From: Buchnera aphidicola (Phyllaphis fagi)
GTDB lineage: Bacteria > Pseudomonadota > Gammaproteobacteria > Enterobacterales > Enterobacteriaceae
Direction of reading: 5' to 3'
Assembly (NCBI RefSeq): GCF_964058955.1
Contig: NZ_OZ060370.1
Span: 410,174-431,406 of the forward strand
Length of the DNA: 21,233 nucleotides
The position numbers were made by a program, and so were the translations under genes. Positions 1 to 8,571 of the stretch are shown piece by piece. The notes beneath the pieces are model-generated. The model had not been told where the DNA came from. It searched no databases and saw only the letters and a program-made list of their open reading frames with translations. Every line of letters starts with the position of its first letter. The stretch's first letter is position 1.

Positions 1-129
1 GATGTTGCTTCAAACATACAATATTTAATTTGGTGGTTTGTACCACCAGTAGTATTGCATTATATGGATTGTAATATAAAACGGATAACAATTGAAAAAA
101 AATATACCGTTCACGATGGTGAACGGTAA
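1..129 (+). CDS. Possible 3' end of an unrecognised gene (partial)
   Basis: The first plus-strand frame is open from the left edge to a TAA at 127-129, giving 42 residues. The stretch is visibly richer in G+C than the A+T spacer that follows position 130, which suggests retained function. The peptide has a hydrophobic, aromatic part (about residues 8-22, including IWWFVPPVVL) and a charged end (HDGER). I do not recognise the family. Two CGG codons are unusual for a genome this AT-rich, so structured RNA or terminator sequence rather than coding is an alternative: two hairpins (32-47 and 105-128) lie inside the frame. Only the fragment is visible, so no function is proposed. Confidence 0.35.
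   Translation, partial: DVASNIQYLIWWFVPPVVLHYMDCNIKRITIEKKYTVHDGER
105..128 (-). terminator. Rho-independent terminator-like hairpin (leftward transcripts)
   Basis: There is a perfect 10-bp inverted repeat, 105-114 (taccgttcac) against 119-128, with a 4-base loop at 115-118. Read on the minus strand the stem is followed after two bases by eight U residues (the A run at 95-102), the classic intrinsic terminator layout. It would end leftward transcription coming from rpmE, reading antisense through tRNA-Gly. On the plus strand the nearest T run (about 134-140) is several bases away, so termination of the left-edge gene is possible but weaker. Confidence 0.55.
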
Positions 130-327
130 TATGGAATTATTTTTTAAAAATCTATATCAGTAAATGGTTGAGTGTACATTTAATATTAATTATTACGAAA
201 TATAATTCAATTCAATAAAAAATATATTGTATTTTTTTTAAAATTGTATTAAATTTAATATAGAATGAAAATTGAAAATATTTTTTATTAAAGTAGAATA
301 AAATATTAAATTGACTGATTAATATGT

Positions 328-356
328 TTGTTACTTATTTTTACATATATTAAATT
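328..356 (+). promoter_or_regulatory. Possible sigma-70 promoter for tRNA-Gly
   Basis: TTGTTA (328-333) is followed after 17 bases by TAAATT (351-356), a partial match to both consensus hexamers and about 45 bases upstream of the tRNA. A better -35-like TTGACT lies at 311-316 but lacks a good partner. In sequence this AT-rich, chance matches are common, so this is a weak call. Confidence 0.2.
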
Positions 357-399
357 ACATATTAATAATATGAAATATAACATATAAAATATAAATAGT

Positions 400-475
400 G
401 CGGGAATAGCTCAGTTGGTAGAGCACAACCTTGCCAAGGTTGAGGTCGCGAGTTCGAATCTCGTTTCCCGCTCCA
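400..475 (+). tRNA. tRNA-Gly(GCC)
   Basis: This is a complete 76-base cloverleaf. The acceptor arm gcgggaa pairs with ttcccgc, the D arm is gctc/gagc, the anticodon stem caacc/ggttg carries GCC at 433-435, and the T arm has TTCGAAT. The 3' CCA is encoded (473-475), unlike in the other tRNAs of this window. The anticodon matches the E. coli glyV/X/Y family. The gene stands alone between the left-edge frame and the oppositely oriented rpmE. Confidence 0.97.
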
Positions 476-528
476 ATAGATTTAAAAGTAATAAAAATAT
501 ATTTTAAAAAAATTGATTTATATTTTAA

Positions 529-735
529 TTAATTCATAAAAAATTTTTTATTAAATTTTTCAATACGACCCCCTCGATTTACAACACGTTGTTTTCCTGT
601 ATAAAAAGGATGGCAATTAGAACATATATCTAAATTTAATACTTTTTTATTTAGTGTTGAAAAAATATTAATTTGATTTCCACAAGAACAAATAGCAGAT
701 ATTGCATAATATTTTGGATGAATATTTTTTTTCAT
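529..735 (-). CDS. rpmE: 50S ribosomal protein L31
   Basis: The 68-residue protein matches L31 of the large ribosomal subunit along its full length (E. coli: 70 residues). It opens [10 protein letters not shown] and keeps the four zinc-ligand cysteines of the zinc-binding type: C16 and C18 (CSC), then C38 and C41 (CSNC). The conserved block HPFYTGKQR follows. The ATG at 735 has an AAGGA ribosome site about seven bases upstream on the minus strand. It is transcribed away from hslV, in a divergent arrangement like the E. coli rpmE/hslVU neighbourhood. The C-terminus lacks the last few E. coli residues. A leftward terminator candidate lies at 105-128. Confidence 0.96.
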   Translation of the reverse strand: MKKNIHPKYYAISAICSCGNQINIFSTLNKKVLNLDICSNCHPFYTGKQRVVNRGGRIEKFNKKFFMN

Positions 736-996
736 TATATTATTCCTTATAATAATTTGTATTAAAATTTTACAATATTAAATTGAAAGAATAAAATAAT
801 TATTTTAATTATATAATTTTTTATGATATATTGAAAATATAAAATATTTAAAAATATAACATTGCAATAAATTGTGATAAAATAAGTTAAATACAAAATA
901 AAAATATATTTATCTATAAAAATTTCAAGATAATTCAAAGATATTTTAAAATTTTAAGATAGATAATATTCAATTATATTATATAGAGATTATTTC

Positions 997-1527
997 ATGA
1001 CAACAATATTAAGTATTAGATTAAATAACAAAGTAGTAATCGGAGGTGATGGACAAGCCACCTTAGGTAATACCGTCATGAAAAAGAATGTTCAAAAAGT
1101 GAGATCTCTTTATAATAATAAAGTGATTTCTGGATTTGCTGGAGGAACAGCTGATGCATTTACTTTATTTGAATTATTCGAAAAAAAATTAGAAATCTAT
1201 CAAGGACGATTACAAAAAGCGGCTATAGAATTAGCAAAAGATTGGCGAAGTGATCGAATATTAAGAAAATTAGAAGCGTTATTAGCAGTAGCTGATAAAA
1301 ACATTTCCTTAATTATTACAGGTAGTGGAGATGTTATACAACCAGAAAATGATATCATTGCAATTGGATCTGGTGGACCTTATGCACAAGCTGCAGCACA
1401 TGCATTATTAAAAAATACTACTCTTGATGCAAAACAAATAGTAGAAAAATCATTAACTATTGCTGCTGATATTTGCATATATACTAATCATATATTTACT
1501 ATAAAAGAATTAATTTCAGATATATAA
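997..1527 (+). CDS. hslV: ATP-dependent protease peptidase subunit HslV
   Basis: HslV is the proteolytic double-ring core of the HslVU (ClpYQ) protease in the cytosol. The protein is 176 residues, the same as E. coli. The N-terminal threonine nucleophile is T2 in MTTILSIR, exposed after Met removal. [10 protein letters not shown] near residue 18 and [14 protein letters not shown] around 47-60 are family signatures, and the C-terminus ends in [14 protein letters not shown]. Two in-frame stops (TAATAA, 1525-1530) end the gene, and hslU starts 18 bases after the first stop, so the two form an operon. E. coli hslVU is a sigma-32 heat-shock operon; I do not see a convincing sigma-32 promoter in the 261-base leader. 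Confidence 0.98.
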   Translation: MTTILSIRLNNKVVIGGDGQATLGNTVMKKNVQKVRSLYNNKVISGFAGGTADAFTLFELFEKKLEIYQGRLQKAAIELAKDWRSDRILRKLEALLAVADKNISLIITGSGDVIQPENDIIAIGSGGPYAQAAAHALLKNTTLDAKQIVEKSLTIAADICIYTNHIFTIKELISDI

Positions 1528-1530
1528 TAA

Positions 1531-1536
1531 AGGGGG
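1531..1536 (+). promoter_or_regulatory. Strong ribosome binding site of hslU
   Basis: AGGGGG lies nine bases before the hslU ATG, directly after the tandem stops of hslV. A G-rich run like this stands out in the local base composition and fixes the start at 1546. Confidence 0.7.
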
Positions 1537-1545
1537 ATTACCTCA

Positions 1546-2883
1546 ATGTCCACAATGACTCCTCATGATATTGTCAATGAATTAAATAAATTTATTGTTG
1601 GTCAAGATAAAGCCAAACGAGCTGTAGCAATTGCATTAAGAAATAGATGGAGAAGAATGCAATTAAATAATGAATTAAGAAGTGAAATTACTCCTAAAAA
1701 TATATTGATGATTGGACCAACAGGAGTAGGAAAAACAGAAATTGCAAGACGATTAGCAAAATTAGCTAATGCTCCTTTTATTAAAGTAGAAGCTACTAAA
1801 TTTACTGAAGTAGGATATGTAGGAAAAGAAGTAGATTCGATTATTCGAGATCTTATGGATGTTGCAATAAAAATAGTTCGTGTTCAAAAAATTAAAAAAA
1901 ATAAACGTCACGCTAGAAAAATTGCTGAAAAAAAAATATTAGATGTTCTTGTTCCTACTGTAAAAAATTGGGATCATGCTGACCAATCTGATAAATCGGC
2001 ACGTCCTACAGAAACAATTCAAATTTTTCGAAAACAGTTAAAAGAAGGAAAATTAGATGACAAAGAAATTGAAATTAATGTATCAAATAATTCCATGGGA
2101 GTGGAAATTATGGCTCCACCAGGAATGGAAGAATTAACTAATCAATTGCAAATGTTATTTCAGAATGTCAATAATCCAAAACACACTACTAAAAGACTTA
2201 AAATTAAAGATGCAATGAAATTATTATCTGATGAAGAATCAGTAAAATTATTAAATTTAGAAGAATTAAAACAAGAAGCAATTCATGCTGTTGAACAAAA
2301 TGGTATAGTATTTATTGATGAATTAGATAAAATATGTAAAAAAAGAGGAACATCTGGTTTAGATATATCGAGAGAAGGTGTACAACGTGATTTATTACCG
2401 TTAGTGGAAGGATGTACTGTATCAACTAAACATGGTGTAATAAAAACAGATCATATTTTATTTATTACTTCTGGAGCTTTTCAGATTTCAACACCATCAG
2501 ATCTTATACCTGAATTACAAGGCAGATTACCTATTCGAGTAGAATTAAAAGCATTAACTGTAAATGATTTTGAAAAAATCCTTACTGAACCAAAAACTTC
2601 GATTACTATGCAATATATCGAATTAATGAAAACGGAAGGTGTAAAAATTAATTTTACTAAAGATGGAATACGAAAAATAGCAGAAGCATCATGGCAAGTC
2701 AATGAATCTATGGAAAATATTGGAGCACGAAGATTATATACTGTTTTAGAACGTCTAATGGAAGATATTTCCTTTAATGCAGATAAAATGAAAGACAATA
2801 CAATTGATATTAATAGTGACTATGTTAGTAAACATTTAGATAAATTAGTTACTAATGAAGATCTTAGTCGATTTATATTATAA
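1546..2883 (+). CDS. hslU: HslU ATPase, unfoldase subunit of HslVU protease
   Basis: HslU is the AAA+ hexamer that unfolds substrates and threads them into HslV. The protein is 445 residues (E. coli 443) and near-collinear with it. Visible motifs are Walker A GPTGVGKT (57-64), the GYVG pore loop (90-93), an intermediate domain (roughly 110-240), Walker B IVFIDE (254-259), and the sensor-2 region with GARR (393-396). The C-terminal DLSRFIL (439-445) inserts into HslV pockets to activate it. Most divergence from E. coli is in the I-domain, the least constrained part. A nine-A run occurs in the I-domain region. It is co-transcribed with hslV. No gene follows until fpr, 99 bases on. Confidence 0.98.
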   Translation: MSTMTPHDIVNELNKFIVGQDKAKRAVAIALRNRWRRMQLNNELRSEITPKNILMIGPTGVGKTEIARRLAKLANAPFIKVEATKFTEVGYVGKEVDSIIRDLMDVAIKIVRVQKIKKNKRHARKIAEKKILDVLVPTVKNWDHADQSDKSARPTETIQIFRKQLKEGKLDDKEIEINVSNNSMGVEIMAPPGMEELTNQLQMLFQNVNNPKHTTKRLKIKDAMKLLSDEESVKLLNLEELKQEAIHAVEQNGIVFIDELDKICKKRGTSGLDISREGVQRDLLPLVEGCTVSTKHGVIKTDHILFITSGAFQISTPSDLIPELQGRLPIRVELKALTVNDFEKILTEPKTSITMQYIELMKTEGVKINFTKDGIRKIAEASWQVNESMENIGARRLYTVLERLMEDISFNADKMKDNTIDINSDYVSKHLDKLVTNEDLSRFIL

Positions 2884-2982
2884 AATTATAAATATATTAA
2901 TTAAATTAACAAATATTTATATAATATTTAAATTTATTGAAATTATATAATTAATTAATAATTTATAAGGATAATAAATAAT

Positions 2983-3729
2983 ATGACTCAATGGATTAAT
3001 GCAAGGGTAATAAGAATCCAAAAATGGACATCAAATTTATTTAAATTATTTTTAAAATCTTCAATATTACCATTTATATCTGGTCAATTTACAAAAATAG
3101 CAATAATAAATAAAAATAAATATATTCAAAGAGCATATTCCTTTGTAAATGACCCGAAAAATAAAAATTTAGAATTTTGTATTACATTAATCCAAAATGG
3201 TATCATGAGTAATAAATTATATCATTTATTAAAAAATCAAAAAATATTACTTTCTCAACATGCAAATGGATTTTTTACAATATATGAAATTCCAAACTGT
3301 GAAATCTTGTGGATGTTTTCTACAGGTACTGCAATAGGTCCATTTTGTTCTATATTACAAGATGGATCTCAACTTAAAAAATTTAAAAAAATTATATTAA
3401 TTCATGCTGTAAGATATAAAAGAGAATTAATATATTCTTCATTAATCAAAAAATTAAAAAAAAAATATATAAATCAATTAATATTTCAAACAATAGTTAG
3501 TCGTGAATATGATAAAACATCATTAATTGGCAGAATACCTCAATTATTACATTCAAATGATCTTGAAAATCAAGTGGGTCATATAATAACACCTAATACA
3601 TCTCATGTTATGTTGTGTGGTAATCCAAATATGGTAAAAGAAACACAATTATATTTAATAAATAATAGATCACTCAAAAAACATTTTCGACGTAATCCAG
3701 GTCATATTAGTAGTGAACATTATTGGTAA
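2983..3729 (+). CDS. fpr: Ferredoxin/flavodoxin-NADP+ reductase
   Basis: Fpr moves electrons between NADPH and ferredoxin or flavodoxin through FAD. The protein is 248 residues, exactly the E. coli length. The FAD-binding RAYSFVN lies at 50-56, the NADP-binding TGTAIGP at 114-120, CGNPNMV at 212-218, and the terminal tryptophan W248 (EHYW) that stacks on the flavin is kept. A likely redox partner in this window is the ferredoxin Fdx at 18837-19157 (inference). AAGGA sits about 11 bases before the ATG, rather distant. A run of ten A residues (3456-3465) encodes part of LKKKY. The gene converges on epmA with only 18 bases between the stops and no obvious terminator. Confidence 0.96.
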   Translation: MTQWINARVIRIQKWTSNLFKLFLKSSILPFISGQFTKIAIINKNKYIQRAYSFVNDPKNKNLEFCITLIQNGIMSNKLYHLLKNQKILLSQHANGFFTIYEIPNCEILWMFSTGTAIGPFCSILQDGSQLKKFKKIILIHAVRYKRELIYSSLIKKLKKKYINQLIFQTIVSREYDKTSLIGRIPQLLHSNDLENQVGHIITPNTSHVMLCGNPNMVKETQLYLINNRSLKKHFRRNPGHISSEHYW

Positions 3730-3747
3730 AAATTATTATTACTATAT

Positions 3748-4725
3748 TTAACAATTTTGAAAAGAAAAAGATAATACATCATTAATTTTTTTTAATTTTA
3801 AAATAATCATCATTAATCTGTCTAATCCGATTGAAACACCTGAACATGATGGCATATTAGATGATAAAGATTGTAAAAAACGAAAATCTATTGACCGATT
3901 TGGAAGATTAAGGTTTATTCGATTGAAATTATCTTTTTGAAATCTTTTTGTTTGTTCATTTCGGTCAATTAATTCACAAAATCCATTACCTAATTCTAAA
4001 CCTTTAAAAAAAACTTCAAATCTATCTGAAATTCGAATGTCTATTAAATTTTTTCTTGAAAGTAATGCTTGTTCAATAGGGTAATGATAGATAAAAATAG
4101 GATTATATTGACCAATATTTGGTTCAATTCCGATAGTAAATATTAATTCTAATAAATTTTGTATAGTATTATTTTGATTAAGTAAATGTTTGTGACCTAA
4201 TTTTTTAACTATGTAATTTAGTTCAGAAATATTAGTATTTAATGGATCAATAAAAAAATATTTCATAAAAATATTTTGATAAGAAATTTGATCAGATTTT
4301 TTGATATTAACAATAATTTTTAAAAAATTATCTACTTCATTTATCATATCAAACATGTCATAATTTGGTTGATACCATTCTAACATTGTAAATTCTGGAT
4401 TATGATGATTTCCAATTTCTCCACTTCGAAAACAATGGCAAATTTGATATATAGATCCTATACCTTCTGATAATAATCGTTTCATATGATATTCAGGGCT
4501 GGTAATTAACCACATATTTTTTTTATTATCTGTATTATATGAGTTTTCTGGATATACTTTAAAAGGAAATAAATTTATATCTGTTACTGTAAATTTTGTA
4601 AGTATAGGTGTTTCTATTTCTAAAATATTTTTTTTCTTAAAAAATTTACGAATTTTGGATATAATATCAAATCTATGATGTAAATTTTTATGTATTTTTT
4701 TGAATATATTATTTTTTTTTATCAT
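3748..4725 (-). CDS. epmA: EF-P--(R)-beta-lysine ligase EpmA
   Basis: EpmA (PoxA/GenX/YjeA) is a truncated lysyl-tRNA-synthetase-like enzyme that attaches beta-lysine to a conserved lysine of elongation factor P, relieving ribosome stalling at polyproline. It has 325 residues, the same as E. coli. It contains only the class II catalytic core: SPEYHMK (76-82), motif 2 with FR at 99-100 and HNPEFTMLEWY to 118, and motif 3 with GLDRL (300-304) including R303. There is no anticodon-binding domain, which separates it from LysS. The start codon is followed by a nine-A run (plus 4712-4720). Its partners EpmB and EF-P are not in this window. Motif 2 reads FRSGE where E. coli has FRNEE. Confidence 0.95.
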   Translation of the reverse strand: MIKKNNIFKKIHKNLHHRFDIISKIRKFFKKKNILEIETPILTKFTVTDINLFPFKVYPENSYNTDNKKNMWLITSPEYHMKRLLSEGIGSIYQICHCFRSGEIGNHHNPEFTMLEWYQPNYDMFDMINEVDNFLKIIVNIKKSDQISYQNIFMKYFFIDPLNTNISELNYIVKKLGHKHLLNQNNTIQNLLELIFTIGIEPNIGQYNPIFIYHYPIEQALLSRKNLIDIRISDRFEVFFKGLELGNGFCELIDRNEQTKRFQKDNFNRINLNLPNRSIDFRFLQSLSSNMPSCSGVSIGLDRLMMIILKLKKINDVLSFSFQNC

Positions 4726-5504
4726 AAATAACTTAATTAATTTAAAAATAATATTTAATATCTAATAATTTATAATATAAAAATTATTTTTGATTATTAT
4801 GTGTTTTATATAATATAATTTTTTATAGAATATTTATAGTAAAATATAATTTTATTATATTATAATAATTTAATAAAATATTTTACATAATATATTAAAT
4901 ATATTAAATAAATTAAATCAATAGAATATATTATCTATATGGAAATATTATTTCAAATTTATATTTTAATATTCAAATAATTATCAAATAATTCAAAAAA
5001 TAAAATAAAAATAAAAATAAATTTTTTATTTTTTAAGACTATAATTTCAATATTTATTATAAAAATGTAATATTGAATAATTTAAATTTCAATTTCAATT
5101 TTAATTTGAATTGATATGATAATATATAAGTTTAATGATTTTAATAATTTAGAAATTCAATTGAATTATGTAATAAAGCAAATAAATATTTTATTTATTT
5201 TATAAATTATATTATAAAATACAATAATTTTAATTTTAAAATTATTGTATTGTTTAAGATTTTTAAAAATTTTATTAATACTATGATATATAGTAATTTC
5301 ACAATAAACACATTTTCTTAAAATAAAATAATGATAGTAAAATAGTTGTATAATTTTCATATAACATAAATATATTTTATAATATTTTAGTTCATCATAT
5401 ATAAAATATAATATAATTTTATTTATTTAAATTAAAATACATATATTAAAATTAAATAATTATGATTTTTTATATTTTAAAATATATAAGTTATATTATT
5501 AATA
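4726..5504. other. Gene-free A+T spacer, 779 bases
   Basis: I see no supportable gene here. Base composition is almost entirely A and T, G and C are balanced in the stretch I counted, and there are low-complexity runs such as (A)4-5T repeats around 4995-5020 facing T-rich 5021-5034. A short minus-strand frame at 5166-5360 has a biased I/Y/F/K/N composition and no family resemblance, so I treat it as chance. The one structured element is the 13-bp hairpin at 5220-5249. The spacer may be the remains of lost genes, but nothing is recognisable. Confidence 0.6.
5220..5249. repeat. Perfect 13-bp inverted repeat
   Basis: The arms are 5220-5232 (tacaataatttta) and 5237-5249, with a 4-base loop at 5233-5236. 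It lies 256 bases downstream of the ynfM stop in the direction of ynfM transcription. It could act as a terminator for leftward transcripts, but no long uniform T run follows on either strand. The stem is almost all A:T, so stability is modest. Confidence 0.35.
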
Positions 5505-6758
5505 TTAACGATTTGATTTATAAATTATTTTTATTGCAATAACTAGTATAAAAATTACAAATATTGAAATACCCGCCCAATGTCCAAAAGACCAAAAAAC
5601 TCCGCTAAATGTTCCTAAAATACTTGAACCTAAATAATAACAACATAAATATAAAGAAGATGCTTGGCCTCTAGCAATTTTAGTACGATGTCCTATCCAA
5701 CTACTAGCAATAGAATGAGCTGAAAAAAAACCACTAGAAAATAACATTAATCCAAAAATGATAAAAATTAAAATATCTAATTGTGTAACTAATAAACCAA
5801 ATATCATAGTAAGTAATGAATAAATTAAAACCTGTCTTCGTCCATATTTTTGAATTAATTTACTAGCTTTAGGTGAACTATATACTCCAGTTAAATATAC
5901 TATAGATAGAAATCCTATAACTACTTGATTTAAAAAAAATGGTTTAATCATTAAACGATATCCGACATAATTAAATAGTGTAACAAAACTTCCCATTAAG
6001 ATAAAACCAATAATAAAAAGAGAAGATAATATTTTGTCACTATATTGTAATATTAGGTTATCTAAAATTTTTTGGGGTTTTAAAGAAATACCATGAAAAT
6101 TTTTTGATTCTGGTAACAATCTAAAAAATATCATAGACGCTGTAAAAGATAGTATACCTATTATCAATAATGATGTTTTCCATGTACAATAATTAACTAA
6201 AATACTACTTAATAATCGTCCTGAAAAACCACCTATAGTGTTACCACTAATATATAATCCAATAGCAAATGGTAATACTTTAGGATGTACTTCTTCACTT
6301 AAATATGTCATTGCAACTGCTGCTACTCCACTTAATGCAAAACCAGTTAGCATACGCATAATAATAATTTCATTCCATGTATCTAATAAAGAACATAAAA
6401 TAGTAAATAATGTAGCTAAAAATAAAGAGCTACTCATAACTATTTTTCTACCTATAGCATCAGATAATGATCCTGTAAATAACATACCTATAGCCATAGT
6501 AGCAGTAGCAGCAGATAAAGATAAACTACTTTCATAAGGAGTTAAATGAAATTCAATAGAAAATGTTGGTAATATAGGTTGTACACAATATAAAATAGAA
6601 AATGTAGCTAATCCAGCACAAAACAAAGAAAAAAGTACTTTATTAAATGTTTTTGTTCCTTTCATAATGTATTGATTATTATTAATATTATATTGAGAAT
6701 TTAAAGATATATTATTAACTGGATATTTTTTTTTATTATCTTTTCTAAAATACGACAA
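5505..6758 (-). CDS. ynfM: MFS transporter, YnfM family
   Basis: This inner-membrane major facilitator protein has 417 residues, the same as E. coli YnfM, and matches it along the whole length. About twelve hydrophobic segments begin near residue 40 (VLFSLFCAGLATFSILYCVQP). The MFS motif A region GSLSDAIGRK lies about residues 95-105, and other conserved blocks are GLYISGNTIGG, GSFVTLFNYVGYR and ASSWIG. The substrate is unknown in E. coli and cannot be read from the sequence. The start is TTG at 6756-6758: an AAGGAG lies five bases upstream, and the N-terminal length agrees with E. coli, while the next ATG (residue 32) has no comparable site. A metabolite-export role in the symbiosis is conceivable but unsupported. 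Confidence 0.92.
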   Translation of the reverse strand: MSYFRKDNKKKYPVNNISLNSQYNINNNQYIMKGTKTFNKVLFSLFCAGLATFSILYCVQPILPTFSIEFHLTPYESSLSLSAATATMAIGMLFTGSLSDAIGRKIVMSSSLFLATLFTILCSLLDTWNEIIIMRMLTGFALSGVAAVAMTYLSEEVHPKVLPFAIGLYISGNTIGGFSGRLLSSILVNYCTWKTSLLIIGILSFTASMIFFRLLPESKNFHGISLKPQKILDNLILQYSDKILSSLFIIGFILMGSFVTLFNYVGYRLMIKPFFLNQVVIGFLSIVYLTGVYSSPKASKLIQKYGRRQVLIYSLLTMIFGLLVTQLDILIFIIFGLMLFSSGFFSAHSIASSWIGHRTKIARGQASSLYLCCYYLGSSILGTFSGVFWSFGHWAGISIFVIFILVIAIKIIYKSNR

Positions 6759-6763
6759 AATTT

Positions 6764-6769
6764 CTCCTT
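6764..6769 (-). promoter_or_regulatory. Strong Shine-Dalgarno deciding the TTG start of ynfM
   Basis: On the minus strand AAGGAG is followed by five bases and TTG. It is the closest match to the full consensus that I noticed near a start codon in this window and supports initiation at the non-ATG codon. Confidence 0.75.
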
Positions 6770-6866
6770 TTATACTACATATAGAATTTAAAATATTTAA
6801 ATCAAAATATATTACACCAATTAAATACCTTATTCAAATAACATAAAAATAACAATTTAATTAAAA

Positions 6867-7724
6867 TTATTTAGTATTAATATATATTTGACCATCATAT
6901 ACATGTTCAGCGGGTCCTATCATATAAATGGAATGATTTAATCCTTTCCAGTAGATTTTTAAATTACCTCCAGGTAAAGTAACTGTTACTACTGATTTAA
7001 GTAAATTCCACATAATACCAATGACTACAGATGCGCAAGCTCCACTACCACAAGCTTGTGTTTCACCAACCCCTCGCTCATAAACTCGTAATAAAATATG
7101 ATTAGTATTAATAATTTGCATAAAATTAATATTCATATGATTAGGAAATAAATAATGTTTACTTAATAGATTACCTATTGTATGAACAGGGTATGTTTTT
7201 ATGTTATCTACTATAATTATACAATGCGGATTACCAATAAATACTGCTCCAAATTCTATTTTTTTATTATTTATTTTAATATGATATTTTTTGAACATAT
7301 TTGGGAATAACATAGGAATTTTTGTAGGATTAAAAATAGGTTTACCTATATTTACTTCAATATTATTTTTATTACATATTTTAATATGTATATTATTAGT
7401 TTTTGTTTGAAGAATTATTATTTTTTTATTAGTTATTTTTTTTAAATATACAAAATAAGCAAAACATCTTGCTCCATTACCACATTGTGTTACTTCAGAT
7501 CCATTAGCATTAAAAATACGGTAATAAAAATCGTATTTTGGATGTTTAGATTTTTCAATTATTAATAATTGATCAAATCCTATTCCTGTATATCGATTTG
7601 ATAATTTTGTAATGATATGAGAAGAAAGATAAAAATTTTGATTAATTTTATTAATAATTACAAAATCATTACCTAATCCATGCATTTTTGAAAAAAATAT
7701 TTTTACTCTATTTGTATTTAACAT
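6867..7724 (-). CDS. dapF: Diaminopimelate epimerase
   Basis: DapF interconverts LL- and meso-diaminopimelate, the last step before lysine and a step towards peptidoglycan precursors; it is a cytosolic, cofactor-free enzyme. It has 285 residues (E. coli 274). The two catalytic cysteines are C81 in QCGNGARCFA and C225 in ETQACGSGA. KMHGLGNDF (13-21), GIGFDQLL (47-54) and YRIFNANGSEV (68-78) are signature blocks. It carries about eight more N-terminal residues than E. coli because no closer start codon exists in frame; no clear Shine-Dalgarno is seen. It is divergent from cyaY, reproducing the close cyaY/dapF linkage of E. coli. Confidence 0.97.
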   Translation of the reverse strand: MLNTNRVKIFFSKMHGLGNDFVIINKINQNFYLSSHIITKLSNRYTGIGFDQLLIIEKSKHPKYDFYYRIFNANGSEVTQCGNGARCFAYFVYLKKITNKKIIILQTKTNNIHIKICNKNNIEVNIGKPIFNPTKIPMLFPNMFKKYHIKINNKKIEFGAVFIGNPHCIIIVDNIKTYPVHTIGNLLSKHYLFPNHMNINFMQIINTNHILLRVYERGVGETQACGSGACASVVIGIMWNLLKSVVTVTLPGGNLKIYWKGLNHSIYMIGPAEHVYDGQIYINTK

Positions 7725-7857
7725 AATCTGATTAATTATATATTGAATAATAATTTAAAATTATATTTTATTTTTTATTTAAAATCTTTAAATATTTAAA
7801 TAGATTAAATTATTGAACTATAATATTAATTTATAACCAATTTAAAAAATATAAAAT

Positions 7858-8235
7858 ATGAATATTAATTGTGTAACATTTCATAATTTATTTAATAAAA
7901 TTTTATTAACAATTGAAGAATATTTAGATATTTTCTCACATGAAAATGATATAGATTATGAAGTAAATTATCAAATTCTAACTATAGTGTTTCAAAAAAA
8001 TAAAAAAATTATTGTTAGTAAACAAGAAATATTAAAACAAATTTGGTTAGCTACAAATATTAATGGATATCATTTTAATTATAAAAATGGGAATTGGATT
8101 TGTAATCGTAGTAAACGTAATTTTTGGAATATTTTAGAAGAATCATTTTATACACTTGGTAATATAAGTGTGAATTTTTCTAAATTTTATTTCAAAGGTC
8201 GTGATGATAAAAATAATACAATAAAGAATATTTAG
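7858..8235 (+). CDS. cyaY: Frataxin-like iron-sulfur protein CyaY
   Basis: CyaY is the bacterial frataxin. It binds iron and the IscS-IscU complex and tunes the rate of Fe-S cluster assembly. The frame aligns with E. coli CyaY (about 106 residues): FHNLFNKILLTIEEYLD forms the acidic first helix, then LTIVFQKNKKIIVSKQE and IWLATNINGYHFNY (beta sheet), then WICNRSKRNFWNILEE. The protein is 125 residues, with roughly 18 extra C-terminal residues (from SKFYFKGRDD onward) of basic/Asn-rich character. No Shine-Dalgarno is visible before the ATG, but the N-terminus aligns with E. coli. It should act with IscS/IscU encoded at 16494-18117. Confidence 0.93.
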   Translation: MNINCVTFHNLFNKILLTIEEYLDIFSHENDIDYEVNYQILTIVFQKNKKIIVSKQEILKQIWLATNINGYHFNYKNGNWICNRSKRNFWNILEESFYTLGNISVNFSKFYFKGRDDKNNTIKNI

Positions 8236-8347
8236 AATATTATATATATTTAAATATTCAAATTTCAATTCAAACGTACTGTTATAATTAAAATTTTTTA
8301 ATACATAGTGAATTTTAATTAATTATTAATTTATATAATTATTTATT

Positions 8348-8371
8348 ATATCAATATTAACTTATTGATAT
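8348..8371. repeat. 9-bp hairpin between cyaY and tRNA-Pro
   Basis: The arms 8348-8356 (atatcaata) and 8363-8371 enclose a 6-base loop. The hairpin lies in the convergent space between cyaY (plus) and the 3' end of tRNA-Pro (minus), seven bases from the tRNA. It may terminate or protect the end of the tRNA transcript, but no U run follows on either strand. Confidence 0.3.
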
Positions 8372-8377
8372 TGATAT

Positions 8378-8451
8378 TCGGCGAAAGAGGATTTGAACCT
8401 CTGACCTACTGGTCCCAAACCAGTTGCGCTACCAAGCTGCGCTATTCGCCG
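8378..8451 (-). tRNA. tRNA-Pro(TGG)
   Basis: This is a full cloverleaf on the minus strand. Acceptor cggcgaa pairs with ttcgccg, the D arm is gcgc/gcgc, the anticodon stem actgg/ccagt carries TGG (plus 8415-8417), the T arm is agagg/cctct, and the discriminator is A. CCA is not encoded. It corresponds to E. coli proM of the argX-hisR-leuT-proM cluster and is the last gene of the cluster here. Confidence 0.97.
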
Positions 8452-8571
8452 AAATTAAAAATTTATATGATACATAAAAATCGTGGTATATAAATAATAA
8501 GTAAATATAAAATTTATATAATAGTATTATTATTTAAATAATATAAAAAAATATTATAGTAATCATTTGGG

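Noticed and set aside
83..94. 12 bases (cggataacaatt) identical to half of the lac operator
   Set aside because: Only one half-site is present, there is no lac gene or repressor context, and it falls within an open frame; taken as coincidence.
736..996. Heat-shock (sigma-32) promoter ahead of hslV
   Set aside because: Expected from E. coli, but I found no CTTGAA with a properly spaced downstream C-rich element on the plus strand.
2481..2798. 105-codon minus-strand frame
   Set aside because: It lies wholly inside the C-terminal AAA+ part of hslU on the opposite strand and is a shadow of that gene.
5166..5360. 64-codon minus-strand frame in the epmA-ynfM spacer
   Set aside because: The composition is only what A+T-rich DNA gives by chance (I, Y, F, K, N), there is no ribosome site, no family resemblance, and it contains the 13-bp hairpin.
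6238..6537. 99-codon plus-strand frame
   Set aside because: Antisense shadow of ynfM, which is conserved along its full length.
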